A stretch of DNA of 46,707 nucleotides from Paenibacillus ihuae (GTDB lineage Bacteria; Bacillota; Bacilli; Paenibacillales; Paenibacillaceae): the NCBI RefSeq assembly GCF_001368795.1, contig NZ_LN831199.1:249722-296428 (forward strand), in the 5' to 3' direction. Position 1 is the stretch's first letter; each line of letters starts with the position of its first letter. Both the position numbers and the translations under genes were made by a program. Below the pieces are notes generated by a model. The model saw only the letters and a list, made by a program, of their open reading frames with translations. It did no database searches and was not told where the DNA came from. Of this stretch, positions 8,494-17,675 are shown in pieces.

Positions 8494-10815
8494 TTACGTC
8501 ATGACAAGGTAGTCCCGCCATTCCTCAGGAAGCAGACCCCGGTAGGGATGCTGGAGGAACCGGTCATCCGCCAGTATAATCGTTCCGTTGTCGCTCTCGC
8601 TGCGGATCAGCCGGCCCCCGGCCTGCAGCACCTTGCACATGCCCGGGAAGACATAGGCATAATCGAAGCCGTTCTTACCCTGGGATTGGAAATACGCGCG
8701 CAGCAGGTTACGCTCAAGCCCGACCTGCGGCAAACCGACACCTACAACCATTACACCGTTCAGGCGGTCGCCCGGCAAATCAACCCCCTCCGAGAAAATC
8801 CCGCCCAGCACGGCGAAGCCAAGCAGGGTCTGCGGGTTATCCGGGCGGAAGGAGGCGAGGAAGCTCTCCCTGTCCGGTTCGCTCATACCGGTGCTTTGCA
8901 CAAGCGTGGGGACCTCCGGATATTTCTCGGCAAACAGCGCATATACATTCTGCAGATAAGCATAGGAAGGGAAAAACACGAGATAGTTGCCCTTACGGGC
9001 TGTCATTCCCTTCAGCGCATCACAGAGCGGGAACAGGGAATCCTCCCGGTCACGGTAACGCGTGGACACCGGAAGCACGGATACCTGCCATTGTTCCTTA
9101 TGAAAAGGCGAAGGAACCATGAGGCTGTAATCCTCCTCCCGCGCCCCCAGCATGTCCCTGTAATACGAGAGGGGGGACAGCGTTGCCGAGAACAGAATCT
9201 GGCTGCGGAAGCTTTTGCCCATTTGCTGCAGCAGGTAGGAAGGGTCCAGATTGAACAGCTTCAGATATACATCCCCTCGCTGAACCTCGGCATAGGTGAT
9301 ATACCGCTCATCGTAAGTTTTAAATGTGCGCAGCATGCCCTGTACCGCATAATACGTATCCAGCAGCCCGTCTCCGTCTTCGTCTTCCCCGGGCGATGCC
9401 ATAAGCGGCGGAGAGGGGGACAGTAGCTCCGCTTCCGCTTCCGCTTCCAGAGCAAAGGTCTCCAGTAAGGCCGGCAGCTCCTCCGGATAGGTGCTCCATT
9501 CCCCTTCACCTGCTTCACTGCAGCTTTTGCGCAAGGCGATGAAGAAGGCATTGACTGCTTTGGCCGCTGTGCTGAGGGCTTTATTGCCCGATTTATACTG
9601 CCGCTGCAGTGCAAGAAACGGTGCCTTAGACAAACTGGCCGAATACATCTCACGCCCGCGGTCTACCAGATTATGCGCTTCATCCACCAGCAGGACTGTT
9701 TTCTTCTTCCGTTCCTCCGCCAGCCGCTTGAGGCTGATCCTGGGATCATAGATATAGTTGTAATCACAAATGACCGCATCGCAGGCATAGGCTGCATCGA
9801 GCGAGAACTCGAACGGGCAGATTTCATGCTTCCTGGCATATGAGGCAATAACCTCCTGTGTCATCAGGGTCTCATGCTCCAGCATATCCAGCAGCGCTGT
9901 ATTAATCCGGTCATAATAACCTTCTCTATAAGGGCAGAATTCCTTGCTGCAGAGGCCTTCCTCACGAAAGCAGGCTTTGTCCTTGGCTGTTAGTGTAATA
10001 GCATGCAGATGCAGGCCCTGATCAACCAGCATAGCTATCGCCGCTTGGGCAGCCAGCCGGTTCACCGTCTTGGCCGTCAAATAGAACAGCCCGGCCGCTT
10101 TACCTTCGCCCAGCGCTTTCAGCGCCGGAAAGAGCGTAGACATGGTTTTGCCGATGCCCGTCGGTGCCTGTGCAAACAGATTGACACCCTCCGAAACCGA
10201 CTTATAAACTGCAGCAGCGAAATGCCGCTGTCCCTCCCGGTAAGCGGGAAAAGGAAACGACAACTGCCGGATGCTGATATCCTTCTTGTTCCCGTGGCGG
10301 ACCATCAGCTCTGCATAAGGAGCATACTTGGCAACTGTATCTGCAGCGAAGACGCCCAGTTCCTCCCGCGTAACATTCCTGTACAAGCTCTGCTGCTCCT
10401 CACCACCGCGCCGGACATAGGTAAGCTTCACTTCTATACCGGATAGCTCCTGCTCAAGACAAATCATGTAGGCATACATAAGCGCCTGCGCCCAGTGGAC
10501 ATCCCGTCCTGCGAAATCTGGCTCCAGCAGTTCGGCCGTAGATTTAATCTCTTCCACCGTAACGGTCCCATTCTCTCCGGTCAACAAGCCGTCACATCGT
10601 CCATCGATGACGAATAGAAGCCCTTCATGGGGAATCTCCGTCTTAAGGTAGACCTCCTTGCGGTCTCCTTCCTTATATTGCTTCTGGATATGCTGATGAA
10701 TACGTGTCCCTTCTGCCATTGCCGCACCGCTGCGGAATCCCGGCTCCAAGCTGCCGCTGCTGAACACATATTCCACCAAAGTCCTTACCGAAAGGGAAAA
10801 TACCGCATATTCCAT
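8494..10815 (-). CDS. PD-(D/E)XK nuclease / DinG-XPD-like iron-sulfur helicase fusion
   Basis: A 773-residue protein. Residues 1-120 resemble a RecB/Cas4-type PD-(D/E)XK nuclease: His40, Asp75 (DGRCDG) and EIK at 89-91. A superfamily 2 XPD/DinG-type helicase follows, with Walker A APTGIGKT near 221, DEAH near 376, four Cys (about 281, 288, 293 and 331) in the position of the XPD iron-sulfur cluster, and C-terminal motifs SEGVDLPG and QAGGRLIRS. Such proteins probably unwind and cut branched or damaged DNA, but the function here is inferred. The start at 10815 is chosen over the longer frame to 10986 because GGAGGTGG lies 7 bases upstream of it. The gene stands alone. Confidence 0.9.
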   Translation of the reverse strand: MEYAVFSLSVRTLVEYVFSSGSLEPGFRSGAAMAEGTRIHQHIQKQYKEGDRKEVYLKTEIPHEGLLFVIDGRCDGLLTGENGTVTVEEIKSTAELLEPDFAGRDVHWAQALMYAYMICLEQELSGIEVKLTYVRRGGEEQQSLYRNVTREELGVFAADTVAKYAPYAELMVRHGNKKDISIRQLSFPFPAYREGQRHFAAAVYKSVSEGVNLFAQAPTGIGKTMSTLFPALKALGEGKAAGLFYLTAKTVNRLAAQAAIAMLVDQGLHLHAITLTAKDKACFREEGLCSKEFCPYREGYYDRINTALLDMLEHETLMTQEVIASYARKHEICPFEFSLDAAYACDAVICDYNYIYDPRISLKRLAEERKKKTVLLVDEAHNLVDRGREMYSASLSKAPFLALQRQYKSGNKALSTAAKAVNAFFIALRKSCSEAGEGEWSTYPEELPALLETFALEAEAEAELLSPSPPLMASPGEDEDGDGLLDTYYAVQGMLRTFKTYDERYITYAEVQRGDVYLKLFNLDPSYLLQQMGKSFRSQILFSATLSPLSYYRDMLGAREEDYSLMVPSPFHKEQWQVSVLPVSTRYRDREDSLFPLCDALKGMTARKGNYLVFFPSYAYLQNVYALFAEKYPEVPTLVQSTGMSEPDRESFLASFRPDNPQTLLGFAVLGGIFSEGVDLPGDRLNGVMVVGVGLPQVGLERNLLRAYFQSQGKNGFDYAYVFPGMCKVLQAGGRLIRSESDNGTIILADDRFLQHPYRGLLPEEWRDYLVMT

Positions 10816-10975
10816 ATAGAGTCCACCTCCATTATCCGCCTTGCCCTTTTTGGCGCAGGCAGTCATTTTCGTGTTTTTTTCCCTGTATACCCTCATTTGC
10901 ATAAGATAATCTCTGCTGCAGAGATGCGCATCTGATCTTACGCATTCCACGGGGCTTATACGGCAATTCTGTTTT

Positions 10976-11004
10976 TTGACATTCAACGGTCAGCGCTGCA
11001 TAAT
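10976..11004 (+). promoter_or_regulatory. Sigma-A-type promoter for the LTA-synthase-like gene
   Basis: TTGACA at 10976-10981 and CATAAT at 10999-11004 are separated by exactly 17 bases. Transcription would begin near 11011, about 84 bases before the start codon at 11095. The remainder of the 279-base spacer shared with the helicase gene shows no other structure. Confidence 0.7.
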
Positions 11005-11094
11005 AAGTTCTATTAATATGGAATTTTCTTGTCTTTACGCTGCATCCTCCCAGCCGGGAAGCGGCGTTTCATCCCGTAGAAAGAAGGCGAAGCT

Positions 11095-12966
11095 GTGTCA
11101 TCTTTAACCATTAGACGGTGGTTGGTCAAACCATTCATCTTTTTCACGATCATTTTTATCCTTAAAAGTTTCCTGGCCTGGGGCGTTATTTTCGGCGACT
11201 TGCTGTCCTGGAAATCTATAATTACTGAAATCCCTTTTGTCTGGGCCCTTTTTTGTCTTATTGAGGCCTTCGCCTCCAAACGGAAGCTCGGGTATTACAT
11301 GCTGGTGAACCTGCTAGTTACCGCTATCTTTTTTGCTGCCATTATGTATTTCAAATACTATGGTGTCATTGTCACATACCATGCAGCCGAGCAGGTGAAT
11401 CAGGTCACTGCTGTGCGCAACAGTGTATTTTCATTAATGGACCCGTATTATCTGCTGATTTTTGCCGATATCATTCTTCTTGGCGTGTACTTCTTCTTTA
11501 ATAAAAAAGGCCGTGACCATAAAAAAGAAAACATCAACCGCCGCACCGGAGCCTCAAAGTTCTCGTACAGCCTACTGTTCGCGGTGTCATTCGGACTGTG
11601 CCTGTTCAACATTCTGCCCAATAAGGCCAGCATGAATGAAATCAAGAAAGCCCAGGAAATGGGTCTCCTCAATTATGAGGCTTATACCATTTTTGCTCAA
11701 GACAAACCGGAACTGGTGAAGGCCAGCGAGATTACCCAGGATGTCATTAACCAGGTGAAGGGCATCGACACGGCTGCGGTCTCCCCGTTCCAGGGTACTG
11801 CTAAAGGCAAGAACCTGATTATCATCCAGCTGGAGTCCTTCCAGAGCTTTTTGCTGGGGCTCACGATCGACGGTAAGGAAATTACACCGAACCTGAACAG
11901 CCTGATGAAAGAGAGCCTGTATTTCCCTAACTTCTATCAGATGGTGGGCCAGGGGAATACATCCGATGCTGAATTCGTAGTCAACTCTTCCTTCTATATT
12001 CCGCCGCAAGGTGCGGCAACGATGTCTTATGTCGATAAAGAGCTGCCGAGTCTGCCCCGTCTCCTGCAGGCAAACGGTTATCAGACAGCAACCTTCCATA
12101 CGAATGATGTGGAATTCTGGAACCGCGGCGAGCTATACAGTGCGCTGGGCTGGGAGCATTATTATGACCATAAGTTCTTCGGTAATGAGGATACCTTCTT
12201 CTTCGGGGCATCCGATGAAGTACTCTACCGCAAAACGGCCGATAAGCTCAAAGAAATGGAAGGGGACGGCAAACCCTTCTACGCTCAGGTGATTTCGATG
12301 TCTGCCCACCATCCGTTTACGATTCCTGCAGAGAAATACCAGATGAAGCTGCCGGAGCGTTATGAAGGTACTTTTGTCGGTGACTATGTCCGGTCCCAGA
12401 ATTATGCCGACTATGCCTTCGGACAATTTGTTGAAGAGCTCAAAGCCAACGGCCTCTGGGACAACAGTCTGATCATGGTATACGGAGACCATATGGGTCT
12501 GCCGATATATTCACTGGATCATGATGACAAGCAATTAATGGAGGAAATTCACGGGCATGAATATGGGTATGCCGACATGCTTAACATTCCGCTCATTATC
12601 CATGAACAGGGCAGCCTTACGCCGCAGACACTCGAACAGGTCGGCGGAGAAGTCGATATTATGCCGACAGCAGCCAGCCTGCTGGGTGTACCGATGGCTG
12701 ACACCATTCATTTTGGCCAGGACATCACCGCCCAGACTTACAATCTGCTGCCGCAGCGTTACTATCTGCCGACCGGGTCCTTTATCGCCAGTTCCGCATT
12801 GCTCATTCCCGGCAACAGCTTTGAGGACAACACGCAGTACACCCTTGCTGCCGGAGGGAAATCCCCTGCCGGAACCGAAGATGAATACACCCGTGCGCTG
12901 AGATTACGCCAGCTGTCGGACAGCTATGTTACGCAGCTGCCGGACAAAGCGCCGGACAAAGAATAA
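11095..12966 (+). CDS. Lipoteichoic acid synthase-like phosphoglycerol transferase
   Basis: A 623-residue membrane enzyme of the LtaS family. Five N-terminal helices (to about residue 175) are followed by an extracellular sulfatase-like domain. Visible active-site residues are Glu247 (QLES), the nucleophile Thr289 in GQGNTSDAEF, the His/Asn region HTNDVEFWNR, and Asp465/His466 in YGDHMG. The family polymerises glycerol phosphate from phosphatidylglycerol onto a glycolipid anchor outside the membrane; paralogues (YfnI, YqgS, YvgJ) act as stress synthase or primase. Which paralogue this is cannot be told. The start is GTG at 11095 with GAAGG upstream. The gene has its own promoter and terminator. 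Confidence 0.92.
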   Translation: MSSLTIRRWLVKPFIFFTIIFILKSFLAWGVIFGDLLSWKSIITEIPFVWALFCLIEAFASKRKLGYYMLVNLLVTAIFFAAIMYFKYYGVIVTYHAAEQVNQVTAVRNSVFSLMDPYYLLIFADIILLGVYFFFNKKGRDHKKENINRRTGASKFSYSLLFAVSFGLCLFNILPNKASMNEIKKAQEMGLLNYEAYTIFAQDKPELVKASEITQDVINQVKGIDTAAVSPFQGTAKGKNLIIIQLESFQSFLLGLTIDGKEITPNLNSLMKESLYFPNFYQMVGQGNTSDAEFVVNSSFYIPPQGAATMSYVDKELPSLPRLLQANGYQTATFHTNDVEFWNRGELYSALGWEHYYDHKFFGNEDTFFFGASDEVLYRKTADKLKEMEGDGKPFYAQVISMSAHHPFTIPAEKYQMKLPERYEGTFVGDYVRSQNYADYAFGQFVEELKANGLWDNSLIMVYGDHMGLPIYSLDHDDKQLMEEIHGHEYGYADMLNIPLIIHEQGSLTPQTLEQVGGEVDIMPTAASLLGVPMADTIHFGQDITAQTYNLLPQRYYLPTGSFIASSALLIPGNSFEDNTQYTLAAGGKSPAGTEDEYTRALRLRQLSDSYVTQLPDKAPDKE

Positions 12967-12982
12967 GCTTAGTTATTCATTA

Positions 12983-13024
12983 GACAAACAGCCACGCTCC
13001 TAAGTTGGAGCGTGGCTGTTTGTC
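12983..13024. terminator. Strong hairpin between converging ltaS-like and marR genes
   Basis: A perfect 18-base stem (beginning GACAAACAGCCACGCTCC), with a 6-base loop, lies between the converging genes. The stem ends in TTTGTC and GTTT follows, so it probably ends transcription of the plus-strand gene. The symmetric A-rich outer arm may also let it serve the minus strand. Confidence 0.85.
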
Positions 13025-13049
13025 GTTTCAACGGGTATAAGCCGGCCGG

Positions 13050-13490
13050 TTATCGTTCCTGCTTCTCCAGCAGCGTATAATATTCGGCAAAATTCTTCAA
13101 TTCCTCCGGCTTTAAAATCGATAAGTGTTCGGTCAACAGAAGCAGCGACCGGTATTGTGCTTCTTTGAGCAGTTCCTCGCCCTTCGTGGTAAGCGTCACA
13201 CTGACGGCTCTGCGGTCATTCTCATCCGGAACACGGGCGATAAGCTCCAGCAGCTCCAGACGGTCCAACATGACGGTAACCGCGCTCGATTTCACCTCAA
13301 GCTTCTCGGCAAGCTGGATGACCCTCGCCTGCTTCTCTTGTGCAATGATATGCAGTAGGTGAAACTGCGGAACAGTAAGGCCCATTTCTTTATGCAAAGA
13401 CATCTGTGATGTAATTCTGCGTTGTACTCTCCACATGGATAATCCCAAGGATTCTACCAACGGATCAATTTGCTGCGGCATTCCTTTCAC
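13050..13490 (-). CDS. MarR-family regulator
   Basis: A 146-residue MarR protein. The winged helix includes VIQLAEKLEVKSSAVTVMLDRLE and the wing DENDRRAVSVTLTTKG; C-terminal dimerisation helices follow. It is divergent from the chemoreceptor gene and convergent with the LTA-synthase-like gene, so no exporter or enzyme partner marks its function. The start could be GTG at 13490 or ATG three codons later; neither has a well-spaced ribosome binding site. Its target and ligand are unknown. Confidence 0.87.
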   Translation of the reverse strand: MKGMPQQIDPLVESLGLSMWRVQRRITSQMSLHKEMGLTVPQFHLLHIIAQEKQARVIQLAEKLEVKSSAVTVMLDRLELLELIARVPDENDRRAVSVTLTTKGEELLKEAQYRSLLLLTEHLSILKPEELKNFAEYYTLLEKQER

Positions 13491-13652
13491 TCCCAGTCCG
13501 TTTGTCCTGCATCTAGCGTATCATTTTTACAGGTTATGATTCAATGCTTTTTGTCTTTGGTATGACAAGTATCATTGCAAGGCTGCTTTTTTCAGACAAA
13601 TTCGTCCTTTTTCGACACAAAAAAACTACATTCTATGGGCCCAGCGATGCGC

Positions 13653-13682
13653 TATAATCTTAGCAGTGATAGCAATTATCAC
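13653..13682 (+). promoter_or_regulatory. Candidate -10 and operator for the chemoreceptor gene
   Basis: TATAAT at 13653-13658 has no good -35 partner. A perfect inverted repeat, GTGATAgcaatTATCAC, follows at 13666-13682, about where transcription would begin. This arrangement suggests a regulated promoter. No sigma-D motif was found. Confidence 0.4.
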
Positions 13683-13719
13683 ATAAAATTAACTATAGTC
13701 AGGGTTGGTGGTGCTAAAA

Positions 13720-15414
13720 ATGAAATTGGCAACAAAATTAACTTGGATGATGCTCATTGTATTACTTCTTGTCGGATCATCCATCGGGTTCTTCGGATAC
13801 CGCGCTGCGTACAATCAGTTAGATGAAGCGGCGGGTATTGAATTGGTAGGCTGCGCCAATATCACAACCGGCCTCGTTGACCCCGTTGACATAGCGGCTC
13901 TTGCCGCAGGAGACAACAGTAAACTTTCCGCCATCGAGGATCGTATTGGCTGGATTAATGCGCATAAACCGATTTTCAAGGAAGCATTCATCCTTTCCTT
14001 AGACGGCAAAATACTTGCCGCAGATGCTAATTTCAAAAAGAGGGGATATAAAGCAGGGGACTCCTTTTATTTTTCAGAAAAAGATAAAGATATGATTACT
14101 ACCATGAAGCATTCCGCATACTCCGAAGTTTATACATATCAAGGTACCTCTCTTAAAACCGGTTACGGCCCCATCTATCAGGATCACGACCCAACCAAAC
14201 CTATCATTGCACTCATGGCTATCAATTTCGACGGTTCTCTGATTCAGGAACGGACACAGGATATCATTGTTCAGCCCTTCATTATCGGTATATCTATTCT
14301 GGCCGTGGCGATCCTTGCCGCATACCTGTTCATCCGCCGCCTGGTAAGTCCGCTGACTAAGCTCTCCAGCTCCGTAAACACCGTAGCTAAGGGTGATCTT
14401 TCCCATGATCCGCTTCTGTTTGACAGCAAGGACGAGATTGGCACACTGGCCCGTGATTTCAATGAGATGACCACAAGCCTGCGCACTCTTATCACTCAGG
14501 TCAACGATACTTCCATGCTGGTGGCCTCTTCATCACAGGAGCTGTCCGCCAGTGCACAGGAGACAAACCGCGCCGGTGAGCACAGTGTCAATGTTACCCT
14601 CGAATTAGCCGACGGGGCTCATACCCAGCTGCGGAATTTGGAGGGAAGCTACCGGTCCGTTCAGGAGATGTCCCGGTTTATCACTGAGATCGCCAATAAT
14701 GCGGACAGCGCAATGAATACGGCTGCCAGCAATGCCCTTAAGGCCCGTACAGGCCGGGAATCTATGGATTCCACCACCTCGCAGATGCAGGTTGTCAGTG
14801 ACAGCATCACTGACCTGTCCGAAATCATCGAATCCCTCGGCAGTCACTCCAAGGAGATCGAGAACATTGTGGGCACGATCGCCGGCATCGCGGAAGAGAC
14901 GAATCTATTGTCTCTGAACGCAGCCATCGAAGCTGCCCGTGCCGGAGAAGAAGGCCGCGGCTTTGCCGTAGTTGCCGGATCCGTACGCAAGCTGGCAGAA
15001 CGCTCCGCCCAGTCCGCCGGCCAGATCGGCCAATTGGTCAGCCTGATTGTCACCCAAATGGACAAGGCCGGAGAGACGATGAGACGGTCTACCGGTGAAA
15101 TGGTAGAAGGCAGAGAAATGATTATGGCCGCTGGACAGTCGTTCTCCGAGATTGAAGACTCCGTATCGGATATGTCCTCGCAGAGCCAACAGATCTCGGA
15201 AACCGTACGCGAGCTGGCGCTGATCTCCGAGGGCCTAGTAGAAGCGATCCAGAGCATTGTGGCCGTCTCCAACCAAACCGCCGAAGGTGCAGAGACATTG
15301 TCCGCCTCCTCGCAGGAACAGCTTGCCGCGATGCAGGAAGTGGAGTCCTCCGCGGCCTTTCTCTCTTCGCTTGCGGAGAAGCTGCAGGTTCTTGTCGAGA
15401 ACTTTAAAATTTAG
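13720..15414 (+). CDS. Methyl-accepting chemotaxis protein
   Basis: A 564-residue transmembrane chemoreceptor. A helix near residues 7-27 and another near 180-205 bracket an extracellular Cache-like sensor of about 150 residues; a HAMP domain (about 207-260) and the cytoplasmic signalling domain follow. The conserved hairpin tip reads [19 protein letters not shown], then [18 protein letters not shown]. Known members signal through CheW/CheA to the flagellar motor. The ATG at 13720 is preferred over upstream GTG codons because GGTGGTG lies at proper spacing before it. It is a single gene with no che neighbours. The ligand is unknown. Confidence 0.92.
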   Translation: MKLATKLTWMMLIVLLLVGSSIGFFGYRAAYNQLDEAAGIELVGCANITTGLVDPVDIAALAAGDNSKLSAIEDRIGWINAHKPIFKEAFILSLDGKILAADANFKKRGYKAGDSFYFSEKDKDMITTMKHSAYSEVYTYQGTSLKTGYGPIYQDHDPTKPIIALMAINFDGSLIQERTQDIIVQPFIIGISILAVAILAAYLFIRRLVSPLTKLSSSVNTVAKGDLSHDPLLFDSKDEIGTLARDFNEMTTSLRTLITQVNDTSMLVASSSQELSASAQETNRAGEHSVNVTLELADGAHTQLRNLEGSYRSVQEMSRFITEIANNADSAMNTAASNALKARTGRESMDSTTSQMQVVSDSITDLSEIIESLGSHSKEIENIVGTIAGIAEETNLLSLNAAIEAARAGEEGRGFAVVAGSVRKLAERSAQSAGQIGQLVSLIVTQMDKAGETMRRSTGEMVEGREMIMAAGQSFSEIEDSVSDMSSQSQQISETVRELALISEGLVEAIQSIVAVSNQTAEGAETLSASSQEQLAAMQEVESSAAFLSSLAEKLQVLVENFKI

Positions 15415-15461
15415 GATTTGTTATAAAAATACTTAAAAACAATTTCAGGTGAAGGACGCAG

Positions 15462-15587
15462 CTGCGGGGAATGTTTGGACTTCCGGCCGCTGTTGTCCCC
15501 CGATTTCTTTCTTTATACCGCTGAGCGGTAGAAATCCGGGGACAAAGGCGGACGCTAACGCTCCTACAGTTCCAAACTTCCCCTCCG
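15462..15587. repeat. Palindromic repeat element, copy B
   Basis: The flanks 15462-15494 (33 bases) and 15544-15587 (44 bases) are identical to those of copy A. The 49-base core (15495-15543) is different but again self-complementary: 14-base arms at 15495-15508 and 15530-15543 with one mismatch, enclosing a second small palindrome, TACCGCTGAGCGGTA, at 15516-15530. It sits 48 bases past the chemoreceptor stop codon and before the terminator group. It contains no reading frame. Confidence 0.85.
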
Positions 15588-15629
15588 CCGCTACCACCAA
15601 TGATTTTTTAGTTTAAGATTTATAAAGAA

Positions 15630-15651
15630 TCCCCCTATTTAAAGAGGGGGA
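15630..15651. other. Short GC hairpin before the chemoreceptor terminator
   Basis: TCCCCCT at 15630-15636 pairs with AGGGGGA at 15645-15651 across an 8-base loop. On the minus strand it is followed by TTCTTTATA, so it could be a weak minus-strand terminator. Confidence 0.45.
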
Positions 15652-15658
15652 ACAAAAA

Positions 15659-15697
15659 AGCAGCCAGTCCTATTTCATCGGACTTGGCTGCTTTTTT
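15659..15697 (+). terminator. Terminator downstream of the chemoreceptor gene
   Basis: AGCAGCCA plus GTCC pair with GGAC and TGGCTGCT, with a one-base bulge and a 9-base loop, and are followed by six T residues. An A-run precedes the stem, so it may act in both directions. Confidence 0.85.
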
Positions 15698-15716
15698 AGT
15701 GCTTGTAAACAACAAA

Positions 15717-15753
15717 GCTGCCCCGCGCATGAATGGATCACGCACGGGGCAGC
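15717..15753. other. GC-rich hairpin of unknown role
   Basis: GCTGCCCCG at 15717-15725 pairs with CGGGGCAGC at 15745-15753. No T tract follows on either strand. It lies between two terminators in the 443-base spacer between converging genes. Confidence 0.5.
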
Positions 15754-15769
15754 CTCAGATTAAAGATTA

Positions 15770-15813
15770 AAGGGACAGCTTGGAGGTGAATGATCCACCC
15801 CAAGCTGTCCCTT
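15770..15813 (-). terminator. Terminator of the MHYT-GGDEF-EAL gene
   Basis: A 14-base perfect stem, AAGGGACAGCTTGG with its complement, is extended by an inner GGTG/CACC pair. Read on the minus strand it is followed by TTTAATCTTTAATC. It lies 44 bases past the stop codon at 15858. Confidence 0.75.
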
Positions 15814-15857
15814 ATCCTAATGCCCAAAGACAAAAACAGGAATATTAATAGTTTAGT

Positions 15858-17675
15858 CTAAGCCGTATTCTCAATAAACCACTGGCCCAGCTCATTCACC
15901 GGCATCGGACGGCCGTAGTAGAAGCCCTGCATGACCCGGCAGCCCAAGGACTGCAGCAGCTCGATCTGCTCCGGTGTCTCCACGCCCTCGGCCACCACCT
16001 CCATATTGAGGTTGCTGGCTATGGCGATAATATTGCTGATAATCGCTTTTTTGGAGTGCATCTTGCTCTTGCGGATGAAGACCTGATCAATCTTGAGCGT
16101 ATTAACCGGAATCTCATCCAGATTGCCGAGTGACGAGAAGCCGGTACCAAAGTCATCCAGCGAGACCCGTACCCCAAGAGCCCGGAGTTTGGAGAGCTGG
16201 GCAACCGTCTCTTCCATATTGTTCATGGCAATCGATTCGGTGATCTCCAGCTCCAGGAAGTGCGGCTCCAGCCCCGAGCGGATGAGTGCCTCTTCTACTA
16301 CATCATACAGGCTGCCGCCCTCAAACATCCGCGCCGACATGTTGATGGATACAGGCACGTTCGCTACCTCTGCCCGGTGCCACAGCATATTCTGGCCGCA
16401 CACTTCGTGCAGCATCCAGTAGGTGATCGGCACGATCAGTCCCGTCTCCTCGGCAATCGGAATGAATTCCGCCGGCGAGATAATTCCATGCTCCGGATGT
16501 CTCCAGCGCAGCAGTGCCTCAAGACCGACAGTGACATTCATGAGTGAATCCCACTTAGGCTGGTAGACTACCATAAATTCAGAACGGGCGAGTGCCCTGC
16601 GCAGATCCTTCTCCAGGGACATCCGCCGCACCTGATGACGGTTCATCTCCTGGTCGAATACACTGAATTTATTCTTGCCGGAGTCTTTGGAGGTGTACAG
16701 TGCCGTGTCAGCGGCTTTCATAAGCGCAGATCGGTCCGTGCCGTGCACCGGAGCCATGCTGATCCCGATGCTGGCTGTCACATACAGCTCGTTGCCCTCG
16801 ACGCTGTAGGATTTCTTAATCTCCCGCAGAATATGCTGTGCCGCCTCCTGGGCATCATCTATCCCGCAATCGGGCAGAGCAATCAGAAATTCGTCGCCGC
16901 CGAGCCGGAAGACCTTGCCTTTCAGGGAGACACATTTTCTTAACCGGTCTGCGACCTCCTGCAACAGCAAATCACCGACATCATGTCCGAGCGTATCATT
17001 AATCGACTTAAAGCGGTCCAGGTCCACAAAAAACACCGCACCTGAATTCACCCCGAAAAACTCATCCTTGAAATAACGCTCCAGGCCATGCCGGTTCGGC
17101 AACTCTGTCAGCGGATCATTATAGGCCATGATTTCCAGCACATGACGGTCGAGGAAAACAGCCCCTCCGGAGATGGCTAGCATAAACAGGGCAACCAGTG
17201 AAACTCCGGTCAGCAGGATAACATTCTCCATGGCAAATGGCTTTGTTCCAAGCCAGCTTTCAAGCTCCAGGCGGCTTGCTCTTAGACTTATAAAATGCAT
17301 GCCTGTAACCGCGAATCCGATGAATAGCGCGGAGCCAAGCTTCCAGAAATTAAAATTCCCTTGTCCCCTGAATTTCCTGAATAACAATATACCGACATAA
17401 GATGCCAGCAGGGTGACGATTACGGAGATACCTTGGGCAACAGGATCATAATGGAGATTGCCTTCTGTCTCCAGAGTGGAAATGCCGGCATAGTGCATCG
17501 CCCAAAGTCCGGCCCCAAGCACAACTGCACCCGATGCAAGCCAGAACCTGCGGATTTTACGGTTGGAATGGGAAACCTGTGAAATCAGGTTAAGCGCTGA
17601 ATAAGCAGCTATTACAGCAAGCGCAAAAGATAGTAAAACAATCCATGTATTATAGTGGGTTCCCATCTGATCCAT
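15858..17675 (-). CDS. MHYT-sensor GGDEF-EAL cyclic-di-GMP enzyme
   Basis: A 605-residue membrane protein. An N-terminal MHYT domain (about residues 1-200, seven helices; WAMHYAG and GMHFISL visible) precedes GGDEF (motif near 261) and EAL (EALLRW near 385). Both catalytic domains keep their key residues: GGDEF, the EAL Glu, TES, DDFGTGFSSL, KID and AEGVE. It may therefore both make and degrade cyclic di-GMP. No RxxD inhibitory site precedes GGDEF. MHYT domains are thought to bind copper and sense O2, CO or NO. The ATG at 17675 has AGAGG six bases upstream and is preferred to GTG at 17690. A weak sigma-D-like match (GGCGATAA, TATA, spacer 16) lies at 17705-17732. Confidence 0.94.
   Translation of the reverse strand: MDQMGTHYNTWIVLLSFALAVIAAYSALNLISQVSHSNRKIRRFWLASGAVVLGAGLWAMHYAGISTLETEGNLHYDPVAQGISVIVTLLASYVGILLFRKFRGQGNFNFWKLGSALFIGFAVTGMHFISLRASRLELESWLGTKPFAMENVILLTGVSLVALFMLAISGGAVFLDRHVLEIMAYNDPLTELPNRHGLERYFKDEFFGVNSGAVFFVDLDRFKSINDTLGHDVGDLLLQEVADRLRKCVSLKGKVFRLGGDEFLIALPDCGIDDAQEAAQHILREIKKSYSVEGNELYVTASIGISMAPVHGTDRSALMKAADTALYTSKDSGKNKFSVFDQEMNRHQVRRMSLEKDLRRALARSEFMVVYQPKWDSLMNVTVGLEALLRWRHPEHGIISPAEFIPIAEETGLIVPITYWMLHEVCGQNMLWHRAEVANVPVSINMSARMFEGGSLYDVVEEALIRSGLEPHFLELEITESIAMNNMEETVAQLSKLRALGVRVSLDDFGTGFSSLGNLDEIPVNTLKIDQVFIRKSKMHSKKAIISNIIAIASNLNMEVVAEGVETPEQIELLQSLGCRVMQGFYYGRPMPVNELGQWFIENTA

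Noticed and set aside
8458..9426. A 322-codon plus-strand frame opposite the helicase gene
   Set aside because: Antisense to a gene with clear helicase motifs, with low-complexity His/Arg/Gln content and no start signal.
10816..10986. N-terminal extension of the helicase to 10986
   Set aside because: The extra 57 residues lack homology-like features, and the strong ribosome binding site sits before the internal ATG at 10815.
8248..15587. The repeats as a CRISPR array or insertion sequence
   Set aside because: Only two copies, 7 kb apart, with no regular spacing, no spacers and no transposase gene.
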